This document shows, in pieces, positions 40,207 through 49,890 of a stretch of 64,000 nt of DNA (its first letter is position 1; each line of letters begins with the position of its first letter). The notes beneath the pieces are model-generated. The model saw nothing but the letters and a program-made list of their open reading frames with translations, ran no database searches and had not been told where the DNA came from. This stretch comes from Halomonas sp. BDJS001 (GTDB taxonomy: Bacteria; Pseudomonadota; Gammaproteobacteria; Pseudomonadales; Halomonadaceae). Made by a program: the position numbers and the translations under genes. The stretch is from the NCBI RefSeq assembly GCF_026104355.1, contig NZ_CP110535.1, forward strand, positions 2,914,001 to 2,978,000, in the 5' to 3' direction.

Positions 40207-41042
40207 TCGGTGACTTCATCGCCACCAAAGTCGCTATCATCCTGGTCACTGTTGTCAAAGCCAGCGTCGTCAAAATCACTGTCATCAAATTCGAAGGTTT
40301 CGCTGGCAAAGGGGTCATCGCCCAATTCTCCATCGCTTACCTCAAATTGGCGGCTCTGTAAGTAAGCGTCACGAATAAAACGGTAGCGATCACCACGAAT
40401 TAACTCTTCCTGGTCAAGCAGACCCGCACGGGTATCGATCACATTCAGCGCGGTAAGACTCAGTCGAACGGCGTCGTCGTCTACGTAATACAACGGATAC
40501 GACGTCATATCAGCAGGTAAACCGGTGGTGTCCCGCAACGTGCTGGGGCCCAACAAAGGCAGCACCAGATAGCGGGAATCTTGCCAGCCCCACACGGCCA
40601 GTGTTTGGCCGAAATCTTCTTTATCCGCCGTGATTTCCATTAGAGTGGCATAATCTAACAAGCCACCAATGCCTACCGTGGAGTTAATCAAAAAACGCGA
40701 TGTGGCGAGGCCTGCATTCGCTGGCTTGCCCTGCAGCAGGCTATTTAGCGCGGTACGCACCTCACCTAAGTTGGAGAAAAAGTTACCCACCCCTGTCTCC
40801 ACTGGATCTGGAGTAACGGTGCGATAACCTTTTGCCACCGGCTTGAGCGCATAGCGATCCAGCACGTCGTTAAACGCAAATACCTTGCGGTTAAAGCCCT
40901 CCCAAGGATCTTCGGGAGCAGCATTTTCCGCCATTTGCGTGCTGGCACAACCACCCGTTGCGAGTAACGTCACCAGCAGTAGCGGCAACCCTTTGCTGCA
41001 CAACGAACGCGCAGGTTTCACGTTATTAAACCACTGCCACAT
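40203..41042 (-). CDS. mlaA: MlaA (VacJ) outer-membrane lipid-asymmetry lipoprotein
   Basis: 279 residues from ATG 41042 with AAGGA 7 bp upstream. A TTG at 41060 is a weaker option. The lipobox is LLATGGC, then the family core EDPWEGFNRKVFAFNDVLDRYALKPVAKGYR, and NFFSNLGEVRTALNSLLQGK and VLPLLGPSTLRDTTGLPAD. MlaA removes phospholipids from the outer leaflet and passes them to the Mla pathway. The last 35 residues are an unusual acidic tail rich in Asp/Phe (DDSDFDDAGFDNSDQDDSDF), beyond the normal family end. It leads the mlaA-PP2C-STAS gene run. Confidence 0.93.
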   Translation of the reverse strand: MWQWFNNVKPARSLCSKGLPLLLVTLLATGGCASTQMAENAAPEDPWEGFNRKVFAFNDVLDRYALKPVAKGYRTVTPDPVETGVGNFFSNLGEVRTALNSLLQGKPANAGLATSRFLINSTVGIGGLLDYATLMEITADKEDFGQTLAVWGWQDSRYLVLPLLGPSTLRDTTGLPADMTSYPLYYVDDDAVRLSLTALNVIDTRAGLLDQEELIRGDRYRFIRDAYLQSRQFEVSDGELGDDPFASETFEFDDSDFDDAGFDNSDQDDSDFGGDEVTD

Positions 41043-41083
41043 GACATTTTCCTTTTTCAATTGCCTAGCACTTTTACGTACAT

Positions 41084-42205
41084 CTACAAACGACGGATAA
41101 CCACACTGCCCGCACTGTAGCCCGCCCCGAAGGAGCAGATCACACCAATATCACCCTCTACAAGCTCGTCATGGTGAAGGTGAAAGGCGATGACAGAACC
41201 CGCTGAACTGGTATTGGCGTAACGATCCAAAATGATCGGCGCCTGTGTTTCACTCGGGTCATAGCCCAATACTTTGCGGGCAATCAAGTCGTTCATATGC
41301 CGGTTAGCCTGGTGTAACCACATGCGTTTAAGATCACTACCGGTTAACTCCAAGGAGGCCAGGTGATCGGTGATCAATTTAGCCACCATTGGGCAAACTT
41401 CTCTAAACACCCGCCGCCCTTCCTGCACAAACAGTTTATCCAACGCCAGTGGATCACTGTCCGTTACGCGGTTAAGAAAGCCTGCGTTATTGCGGATCGC
41501 GTTGGAAAACTGGGTGACCAGGCGTGTGCCAAGAACTTCAAACCGCTCACTGGCTACCGCAACGGCGCTATTTTCCAGTATTACTGCTGTGCAAGCATCG
41601 CCGAAAATGAAGTGGCTGTCACGGTCTCGGAAGTTGAGATGCGCCGAGCAGATTTCCGGATTGACCACTAGGGCACGCTTAACGCTGCCGGAGGCTATGG
41701 CGTTGACAGCCATTTCAATGGCAAAGGTTGCTGAACTACAGGCGACATTCATATCAAACCCATAGCCGCTTGTTCCCAGGGCCTGCTGCACTTCCACCGC
41801 CACGGCAGGGTAGGCACGCTCCAGGTTTGAGCAGGCCACAATGACCAGTTCAATATCAGTTGCGTCCAACTGAGCGGCGTCCAGCGCCTGCCGCGCAGCA
41901 GCGGTTGCCATTTCGCACTGGATAGAGAGTTCGTCGTTGCCCCGCTGCGGCAGTTTAGGCCGCATACGCTGTGGGTCAAGGATTCCAGACGCATCGAGCA
42001 CGTAGCGGCTCTTAATTCCGGAGGCTTTTTCGATAAATTCACTGCTGGAATGCGCCAGCGGTTCGCGCTCACCACGCTGAATCGCATCGGCATACTGCGC
42101 ATTTTCTGCGTCTACCCAAGCATTAAATGCTGCCACCAGGGCCGCATTATCAATGGCGTGTTCCGGCGTATAGAGCCCTGTACCGGTTATCACCACATGT
42201 GTCAT
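41084..42205 (-). CDS. Beta-ketoacyl-ACP synthase III-like condensing enzyme
   Basis: 373 residues, about 50 longer than E. coli FabH because of a charged insertion near residues 30-85. The KASIII catalytic triad is present: Cys in DMNVACSSATFAIEMAV, His in LHQANRHMNDL and Asn in YANTSSAGSVIAFHL. KASIII starts fatty-acid synthesis by condensing acyl-CoA with malonyl-ACP in the cytosol. The longer form may be a second initiator accepting longer acyl-CoA, as known for a pseudomonad homologue, so I give no symbol. It is 41 bp upstream of mlaA on the same strand. Confidence 0.88.
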   Translation of the reverse strand: MTHVVITGTGLYTPEHAIDNAALVAAFNAWVDAENAQYADAIQRGEREPLAHSSSEFIEKASGIKSRYVLDASGILDPQRMRPKLPQRGNDELSIQCEMATAAARQALDAAQLDATDIELVIVACSNLERAYPAVAVEVQQALGTSGYGFDMNVACSSATFAIEMAVNAIASGSVKRALVVNPEICSAHLNFRDRDSHFIFGDACTAVILENSAVAVASERFEVLGTRLVTQFSNAIRNNAGFLNRVTDSDPLALDKLFVQEGRRVFREVCPMVAKLITDHLASLELTGSDLKRMWLHQANRHMNDLIARKVLGYDPSETQAPIILDRYANTSSAGSVIAFHLHHDELVEGDIGVICSFGAGYSAGSVVIRRL

Positions 42206-42301
42206 GCCAATCTCCTCTAAGCGGCTTGCCGACGTGACCGACCATCAATGTAGCGTGCAATTTACGGCGAGCCCATCACGTTACTGTGTGCGTAAAATAG
42301 C

Positions 42302-42340
42302 GGTTTTTCCAGCAACTTTTTTCAACAACTTTTTCCAACC
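42302..42340 (-). repeat. Degenerate 13-bp repeats upstream of the KASIII gene
   Basis: On the minus strand the units GTTGGAAAAA, GTTGTTGAAAAAA and GTTGCTGGAAAAA follow one another, the last two exactly 13 bp each. The array lies 97 bp before the KASIII start codon. Confidence 0.7.
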
Positions 42341-42344
42341 ACGG

Positions 42345-45300
42345 CTAAACGCTAGTGATCTCTTGCCAGCGTTTTTCCAGTCGTTTTACCGACACCACCA
42401 TGCTCGTCCCCAACTGCTGCGCAAATAGCGACACTCTCAACTCTTGCAACCACCAGCCAAAAGCAACCAGTTCCGGGTCTTCCACCCGCCCGCGTCGCTC
42501 GCTTTCCCGGCGGGCATCGAAGCGGGCCTCTAATGACTGGACATCCTGCATCATCATTTGATCGCGACCGCGTTCACGAGCGGCTTTTTCAAGCCGAATC
42601 AGCGCAGCTTCGGTGTAGCGCGGGTATTCGTCCAGCCAGGCGCCAGCATCGCGAATAAAGCCTGGATACACCAAGCGCTGCATCTGCGCGCTAACATCGC
42701 TGTACACCAGCGCAAGGGCAAAATTGAGCTTTCCTTTGAGCACTTTACTGACCGCCAAATGGCCTTGTAATGCGGCCTCTACCCTAATCAAGAGGGCTTT
42801 TGCTTCGTCTACCAGCAGGCCCTGAGTAGCGTCCAGGCGCTGGTTAAACTCCCCTTCCGAACGCGGCAAGGGGTGCTGAGCCACTACCTGGGTAAACACC
42901 GCCAGCAGCAGGTCATCAATCAACGCCTGCTTACTGCCCACTTTGGCAAACAGCAGTGCGCACTTCTCGACACCCGGCAGTTGCTTAATCGCTTTAACCT
43001 GTTCGGGCCGTTTGGCAATGCCCAGCCGGGCGATGCCCTCCTGGTGGGCGGCATCCGCTTTTGCCGGGTGATCAAATAGCGCTACCTTGAACTCGTTGGC
43101 GTCAGCTGCAACCAATGCAGGGTACGCCTCTACGCGAATGCCTGCCTGGGTGGTGACCCGTGAGGCAGGCAGCGGCTCTTTGGGTAGTCCGGCCACGGCG
43201 GGCTCATGGCTAACCTGTTCGGCCAGCGCCTGGGCCCCTGCGCTGGCGGCTGCTTCAAAGCGCTGCTCCAAGGCGCGCAGATCGCGCCCCTGGCCCAGGG
43301 TTTCCCCGCGTGATCGACCACGCGAATATTCATGATCAGATGCGGCTCGAGCAGATCCAGGCGCCAGTCGTCGGGATGCACACGTGTCGATGTCCGGCGG
43401 CGAATGAACTCGCCCAAGGCTTCGGTTAACGGGCGCTGATCGGGCACCAGGGTTTCCAACGCCGCATCTACCCAATCGGGAATCGGCACCACCTGACGGC
43501 GAATGCTTTTGGGTAACGATTTTAGCAGCGCGATACACTTTTCACGCAGCAGCCCCGGCACCAGCCACTCCAGGGCATGCACCGGCAGCTGGGGCAGCAT
43601 GGCGGCGGGAACGGTCAGGGTAACACCATCATCCTCGGCTTCAGGGTCAAAGTGGTAGCTGACCGGATAGGCCACGCCCGCCAGAATCAAATGATCCGGA
43701 TACTGCGCCTGGGTCACGTCGTCAGCATCCCGCGCCTTAAGCGAATCAATATCGAAGTGGAGTAATTGAGGATCCTGCTGCTCGGCCTGTTTGCGCCAAT
43801 GCTCAAAGCCTTTGCCGTTAAAGATCTCCGCCGGAATCCGCTGGTCGTAAAAATCATACAGGGTGTCTTCATCGACTAGAATGTCCCGCCGCCTAGCACG
43901 ATCTTCCAGCGCTTCCACTTCATCGATCAGTGCGCGGTTATGGGCAAAGAAGGCACCCTTGGTTTGGAACTCCCCTTCCACCAGCGCACGACGAATAAAC
44001 AGCTCCCGGGACTCCTGGGGAGCGATTGGCCCGTAGTGCACCCGGCGTCGCGCCACAATCGGTAGGCCAAACAGTGTTACCTGTTCAAAGGCCACGACCT
44101 GAGCACGTTTCATCTCCCAGTGCGGCTCGCTGTAGCTGCGTTTAACCAGATGCTGCGCCTGGGGTTCAATCCACTGGGGATCGATTTTGGCCACGGTGCG
44201 GGCAAACAGCTTGGAGGTTTCCACCATCTCGAACGCCATGATCCACTTGGGCGACTTCTTGGCCAGCCCTGAGCCTGGATGAATCATAAACTTGCGATTG
44301 CGGGCGCCGAGATACTCGCGGTTCTCCACCAGCGTACCCAAGTTGGAGAGCAACCCCGAAAGTAGCGCCTGATGCACCTTGCCCGAGGTTTTTCGCCGCG
44401 CTTGGCGCGCCTGCTCTTCGCTCTCGTCGTCATTGCGGGGCGGCGGCGCGGGCACGTCGATATCCATATCGCGCAGCAGTTGGCGCAGCTGGCGGAAGGT
44501 GTCGTGCCACTCGCGCATGCGCAGATAGTTGATGTAGTGCTCGCGGCACCAGCGGCGCAGCTGATTACCTGAAAGTGCCTCACGGGCATTCTCAATGCCA
44601 TGCCAGAGGTTCAGCAAGGCGACAAAGTCGGAATCGGGGTCGTGCCAACGCTGGTGAGCTTGGTCGGCGGCTTGGCGTTTATCCGCCGGTCGATCACGGG
44701 GGTCTTGAATGGCCAGCGCCGAGACGACGATCAGCACATCGCGTAGGCTGCCGAATTCGACACCCGCCAGCACCATACGCGCCAGGCGCGGGTCAATCGG
44801 CAGCCGCGCCAGCTTACGCCCGAGCGGAGAGAGGCGCTGCTTTTCGTCCACCGCCCCCAGTTCGAACAGCAGTCTGAAGCCGTCTTTCACAAAGCGGCTA
44901 TCCGGCGGATCAACAAACGGAAAGGCCTCGATATCGCCGAGCTTGAGCCCCAGCATCGAGAGGATCACCGAGGCAAGGTTGGTGCGCTGGATTTCGGGGT
45001 CAGTAAAGCCGGGCCGGGATAGAAAATCCTCTTCGCTATAGAGGCGAATGCACACGCCTTCGGCAATCCGCCCACAGCGCCCTTTACGCTGGTTGGCACT
45101 GGCCTGGCTAACCGCTTCTACCGGCAGTCGCTGGATCTTGGAACGGTAGCTATAGCGGCTGATACGCACGAGGCCCGGATCGATCACGTAGCGAATACCG
45201 GGTACGGTCAGCGACGTTTCCGCGACGTTGGTGGCGAGTACAATGCGCCGACCGCGGTGCGGCGCAAACACGCGGTTCTGCTCTTCGTTGGAGAGCCTCG

Positions 45301-46363
45301 CGTAGAGCGGCAGGATTTCGGTGCCTTTCAGCTCGGCGCGGCGCAGGGTATCGGCGGTTTCACGAATTTCGCGCTCACCAGGCAGAAATACCAGCACATC
45401 CCGTGGGCCGTGCAACCAGCCCTTCTCCCGTTCGATCGCTTCAATCTCTTCCACTGCGTGCAAAATACCCTCTTGCAGCGTGCGGTCTTCTTCATTGTCT
45501 TCGTCGCGCACCAGCGGCCGGTAGTGCACCTCAACGGGATAGGTTCGCCCGGTGACTTCCACCACCGGTGCAGGCGTCTTGGCGGTGCCGAAGTGCTTGG
45601 CAAAGCGCTCCACGTCAATAGTCGCCGAGGTAATGATGACTTTTAGATCGGGCCGCTTGGGTAGTAAGCGCTTGAGGTAGCCGAGTAGAAAGTCGATATT
45701 CAGGCTGCGCTCGTGGGCTTCATCAATAATGAGGGTGTCGTAACGCAGCAGCAGCGGATCATGCTGGGTTTCGGCCAGCAAGATCCCGTCGGTCATCAGT
45801 TTGACCAGGGTCGTCGGGCTGCTCTGATCGGTGAAGCGCACCTGATAGCCCACCTGCTCGCCCAGAGAGACTTCCAGTTCTTCCGCCAAGCGACTGGCGA
45901 CACTGCGGGCAGCCAAGCGACGCGGTTGGGTGTGGCCGATTAACCCACGGCGGCCCCGGCCCAGTTCCAAACACATTTTAGGCAGCTGGGTGGTTTTGCC
46001 TGAGCCGGTCTCCCCCGCCACCACCACGACCTGATGATCGCGGATGGCGTTAATGATATCTTCCCGCCGTTCGACCACCGGCAGTTCCGGCGGGTAGTTG
46101 AGGGCGACCTTTTGGCTTTCGCGCTGGCTAAGCTGTCGCTGGGCGCGGTTAAGCTCGCGCTGCACTTCCTCAAGACCACGGCTAATCGGCTTGTTGTCGC
46201 GTAGGCGACGATTTAGGCCGGCCAAACGCCGCGCCAGCCGCTCTGCATCGCGTAGCATCACATCGCCCGCGGCCTGTTTCAGCGAGGCAAGACGTTGGCT
46301 ATCGGTGGGGGCTGGGGATGTGTCGGTGGTCACGATTGAGTCGGCTTCCATTCGCTTGGGCAT
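42345..46363 (-). CDS. hrpA: ATP-dependent RNA helicase HrpA, frameshifted
   Basis: 1,339 residues when one base is restored in the C4 run at 43304-43307 (coding G4 to G5), giving MNIRVVDHAGETLGQGRDLRALEQRF. DEAH-box motifs: Walker A VVAGETGSGKTTQLPK, LIIDEAHERSLNIDF, SATID, the ILATNVAETSLTVPGIRYVID region and motif VI NQRKGRCGR. OB-fold and HrpA-specific C-terminal parts follow. HrpA unwinds RNA and is involved in mRNA processing and, in E. coli, rescue of stalled or collided ribosomes. Family length in gammaproteobacteria is about 1,300, as here. Confidence 0.93.
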
Positions 46364-46397
46364 TTAACAGGAGACATTGATAACAGATATAAACAAT

Positions 46398-46421
46398 CGA
46401 CCCGCTCAATTGAGCGGGTCG
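46398..46421. terminator. Perfect 24-bp palindrome between fadD and hrpA
   Basis: The half-site CGACCCGCTCAA is followed immediately by its exact reverse complement. On the minus strand only a T-rich stretch without a clean T-run follows. It may be the fadD terminator, or an operator or structured leader for hrpA, which starts 35 bp further on. Confidence 0.55.
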
Positions 46422-46493
46422 TATAGTGTAACGCTTTCAGCTCCGCGACGCCTAACCACAAAGCGAGCAGGAAGCTGGCGAGCCCAGGTTTCC

Positions 46494-46607
46494 ACAAGGG
46501 CGCTGTGAACCCAGCCTTGGGCGCTACTTTCGCCATCTGACCGCCATGGATGGCGGAAATGCCGGAATTGTCAGGAATATTTTCCGGCCATGGCGAAAGC
46601 CCCTTGT
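46494..46607. other. Nested stem-loop element (three-way junction) of unknown function
   Basis: Outer stem ACAAGGG (46494-46500) with CCCTTGT (46601-46607). Inner 10-bp stem CTTTCGCCAT (46527-46536) with ATGGCGAAAG (46590-46599). Inside it are two hairpins: CCGCCAT/ATGGCGG (46541-46556) and GCCGGAA/TTCCGGC (46561-46588, 14-nt loop). No open frame covers it. It lies in the 278-bp gap between fadD and hrpA. Confidence 0.6.
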
Positions 46608-46641
46608 TACAACCTGCCCTCACCCGCTAATCAAGTGTTTA

Positions 46642-48325
46642 TTAATGGCTATCGGATGACGCTTTTGAGGGTTCTTCGTCACGCAGCTGACGGCGAAGCA
46701 CTTTGCCCACATTGGTTTTGGGCAGTTCCTCGCGGAACTCAATGATTTTGGGCACCTTGTAGCCAGTGAGCTCCTTTTTGCACCAGTCACGCAGCGTTTT
46801 CTCATCCAACTGATCATTCTTACTTACCACGAACAGCTTGATGACTTCTCCGGCATTTTCATCCGGCACACCGACTGCCGCCGATTCAAGCACTTCTGGG
46901 TGGGCAGCCACGACATCCTCAACTTCGTTGGGATAAACATTGAAGCCGGAGACCAGAATCATGTCTTTTTTGCGATCAACGATGCGTATATAGCCATCCT
47001 CCTGCAGCACCGCGATATCGCCGGTATGGAACCAACCATCCTCATCGATGGCGTCACGGGTATCGTCCTCGCGCTGCCAGTAGCCTTTCATCACCTGTGG
47101 GCCCTGCACACAGAGTTCTCCCGGCTCGCCCAGTGAGACGTCATTGCCTTCGCCATCGACAACTTTTACCGCGGTGCCCGCAACAGGTTTACCAATAGTG
47201 CCCAACTGGATCGCATCGGTGGGGTTAAAACTAACGATGGGCGATGTCTCGGTCAGACCATACCCCTCAGCGATCGGACAACCGGTAGTGGTTTCCCAGC
47301 GCTGCGCCGCTGCTTTGGTCAACGCCATACCGCCGGAAATCGTCAGCTTTAATTTGGAAAAATCGAGCTGTTTGAAGTCGTCGCGATTACACAGTGCATT
47401 AAACAGCGTATTGAGGCCGATAAAAGCGGTAAAGGGCAGCCCCTTGAGCTCTTTGACAAAACCATCCAGATCGCGAGGATTGGTGATCAGCAACGAATGG
47501 TTACCGGTTTCCATCAAAAACAGGCAGTTAACTGTAAAAGTGTAGATGTGATAAACCGGAAGTGGTGCGATAACCAGCTCTTCGCCATCGGTGAGATGAG
47601 GCCCTATCGCTTCCCGCGCCTGCAGCATGTTGGCGATGAGGTTGCGATGGGTCAGCATTGCCCCCTTTGGCATCCCCGTGGTGCCGCCGGTGTATTGAAG
47701 CGCGGCTAAATCATCTGGACTTCTTTTGACCTCGCTTTGGCTTAGCGAGGCGCCTTTTTAGCGCATCGCGAAAACCAATCGCACTTGGCAAAGAATAAGC
47801 AGGCACCATTTTCTTAACGTGCTTGACCACTGCGTTGATTAGCCAGCGCTTGGGAAGGTCATGCAAATCGGCTAGCTGAGTGACGATAACGTGTTTGATC
47901 TCTGTTTTATCGAGCACTTTCTCCAGCTTGTCCGCCATATTGGCCAAAATCACAATGGCTTTAGCGTTGGAGTCCTTGAACTGATGGGCCATTTCCCGCT
48001 CGGTGTATAGCGGGTTGGTGTTAACCACCACCAAGCCTGCCCGTAGCGCACCAAAAACCGCTACCGGAAACTGCAGCACATTGGGCAACTGAATGGCGAT
48101 ACGATCGCCGGGGACGAGGTCGGTTTCATGCTGCAGCCAAGCAGCAAACTGCGCAGAGAAGCGGTCAAGGTCAGCGAAAGTGAGCGTTTTTCCCATACAG
48201 GAAAAAGCGGGCTTGTCCTTAAAACGTGCTACTGCGTGATGAAAAACATCCGTGACTGAATCGTACTGATCCAACCCTTCAAGCGCTGGGCCACGTAAAA
48301 CGGCGGCGTTGGCGTGTTCGCTCAT
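46642..48325 (-). CDS. fadD: Long-chain fatty acid-CoA ligase FadD, frameshifted
   Basis: 560 residues from ATG 48325 (GGAG 8 bp upstream) once one base is removed from the T5 run at 47755-47759, giving [44 protein letters not shown]. The ATP/AMP signature [74 protein letters not shown] (FACS motif) and [17 protein letters not shown] are all present. FadD activates exogenous long-chain fatty acids at the inner membrane for beta-oxidation. A PsrA-type palindrome lies upstream (48451-48468). Confidence 0.94.
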
Positions 48326-48450
48326 GGGCAATCTCCGCTATTGGCGTCGGCGTAAGTCACCGACCTTGTTGTTGTCGCTAGGCTTGGTCTGAAAAAATTG
48401 GTTAAGAAGCACAACGATATACGACCTACAACAGGCTGTAAAACGATCGA

Positions 48451-48468
48451 TTGAAACTCACGTTTCAA
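48451..48468. promoter_or_regulatory. PsrA-like operator upstream of fadD
   Basis: A perfect 7+4+7 inverted repeat TTGAAAC, TCAC, GTTTCAA contains GAAAC-N4-GTTTC, the PsrA consensus. It lies 126 bp before the fadD start. Confidence 0.72.
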
Positions 48469-48559
48469 CTTTAGCCCATAGTCCAGATCTTAATAGCCCA
48501 GATCGTTTATCGTTTCCTTTTTCTACAGCTTATCTCATCCAATTTAGTAGATCGCTTCC

Positions 48560-49339
48560 TTATGGACAGTAACGCGCCTGAATTTCTCCATTGCGCCAGA
48601 CTAATAGCTCACCCGGCACCATGCGCTGCCAAGCTTCATTGTGCGTGAGCGGTTCAGTGGCAATCACGGAAACGATGTCGTCAGGGGTAGTATGTTCGGC
48701 AAAATTCACCGTCATCTCAGCGTCGGAGAGTTCTGCCTCGCCAAAAGGTGCGCAACGGGTAATATGCGCAAGCTTCGTGGCACAAAACGTATACAAGTAG
48801 CCTCCATCGGAGAGCAGCATATTAAATACCCCCAACGCTCTTAACTTTTCGCAAAGTTGGTGCAAGTGCTCCCAAAGCGTTGTGGGATCAGCGGGCGGAG
48901 TAGGAAAGGTACGGCGTAGCTCACCCATTAGCCAGCAAAAGGCGTGCTCGCTATCAGTACTGCCAACCGGGGTGTAGTGGCCCAGCGTTAGGCTCTCCCA
49001 GCCACTTAATTGGCCATTGTGAGCATAGCACCAGGGTCGCCCCCACATTTCCCGGGTGAAAGGGTGAGTGTTAGCGAGCTTTACGCCTCCCACATTGGCT
49101 TGGCGAATGTGGCTAATCACCACATTGGACTTAATCGGGTAGTCACAAATCAGCCGGGCGATGGGCGAATCCACAGAGGGATGGGGATCGCGAAAATCGC
49201 GGTAGCCACCCTCTTCGTAGAAGGCGATTCCCCAGCCGTCGCGATGGGGGCCAGTGCCGCCCCCGCGGTGCAAAAAGCCCGAAAAGCTGAAGCAGATATC
49301 GGTGGGCACATTGGCGCTCATCCCCAGCAGTTCACACAT
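48560..49339 (-). CDS. Class II glutamine amidotransferase, YafJ-like
   Basis: 259 residues. Cys2 after the initiator Met (MCELLGMSANVP) is the N-terminal nucleophile of the Ntn amidotransferase fold. The family blocks HRGGGTGPHRDGWGIAFYEEGG, SHIRQANVGGVKLANTHPF and WCYAHNGQLSGW (oxyanion-hole Asn/Gly) are complete. No synthetase domain is attached, so the ammonia acceptor is unknown; the E. coli homologue is YafJ. It is monocistronic between fadD and a small membrane protein gene. Confidence 0.92.
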   Translation of the reverse strand: MCELLGMSANVPTDICFSFSGFLHRGGGTGPHRDGWGIAFYEEGGYRDFRDPHPSVDSPIARLICDYPIKSNVVISHIRQANVGGVKLANTHPFTREMWGRPWCYAHNGQLSGWESLTLGHYTPVGSTDSEHAFCWLMGELRRTFPTPPADPTTLWEHLHQLCEKLRALGVFNMLLSDGGYLYTFCATKLAHITRCAPFGEAELSDAEMTVNFAEHTTPDDIVSVIATEPLTHNEAWQRMVPGELLVWRNGEIQARYCP

Positions 49340-49402
49340 ACGCTTTACACATATGATTCATACATACAACTCTAGACACCCAGACAGTGTTCAAACGTGG
49401 CA

Positions 49403-49828
49403 TTAACCAATTACCGGCTCACGGCGGCGTGGTGCTTCGCGTTCATCGGCACTCTCGTCTTCCTGATCGACGTACTCAGCGCTCCCAGGACGGCGCCACC
49501 ACCACAGGGCAATGCCAATCAGTGCGCCTAACGTCATACCCAGCACTAGCCACATCAACCCGCCACGCAGCGCCGCGCCGTTATGCTCAAGAAAACCAAC
49601 CGCCGCTACCATCGCCGACGGCGCCCAACCGGTATAGAATTCCCCCTCTTCTATTAGCGGCAACCGGAACGTGGCAGGCGCCCATATCGCCCCAGCGACC
49701 ATCCAGGTTAGTAAAAGGCGCGGCAAGCGAGGCAGGAAAGTAAGTGCAAAATAGACCGCGACAATCACTAACAGCGACAGCCCGTAATAACTCAACCACA
49801 GTAGTGGCGTTGAATTTGCAAACAGCAT
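49403..49828 (-). CDS. Small hypothetical membrane protein
   Basis: 141 residues from ATG 49828, chosen because GAGGGG lies 4-9 bp upstream. An in-frame ATG at 49840 would remove that site. Three membrane segments are visible (about residues 7-28, 32-50 with a PRLPRLLLTWMVAG turn, and 90-108 ending LWWWRRP), followed by a charged acidic/basic tail of about 30 residues. I do not recognise the family. The divergent oligopeptidase gene starts 62 bp away. Confidence 0.7.
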   Translation of the reverse strand: MLFANSTPLLWLSYYGLSLLVIVAVYFALTFLPRLPRLLLTWMVAGAIWAPATFRLPLIEEGEFYTGWAPSAMVAAVGFLEHNGAALRGGLMWLVLGMTLGALIGIALWWWRRPGSAEYVDQEDESADEREAPRRREPVIG

Positions 49829-49890
49829 AATACCCCTCATATGGGTGAGCTCACCCGACGTTGATTTCCCGTTATGGTACCTATCAATTT

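Noticed and set aside
43130..43538. Reading hrpA as two separate overlapping genes
   Set aside because: Both parts match one HrpA protein and join exactly with one added base in a C4 run; the second frame's first ~60 residues are out-of-frame noise.
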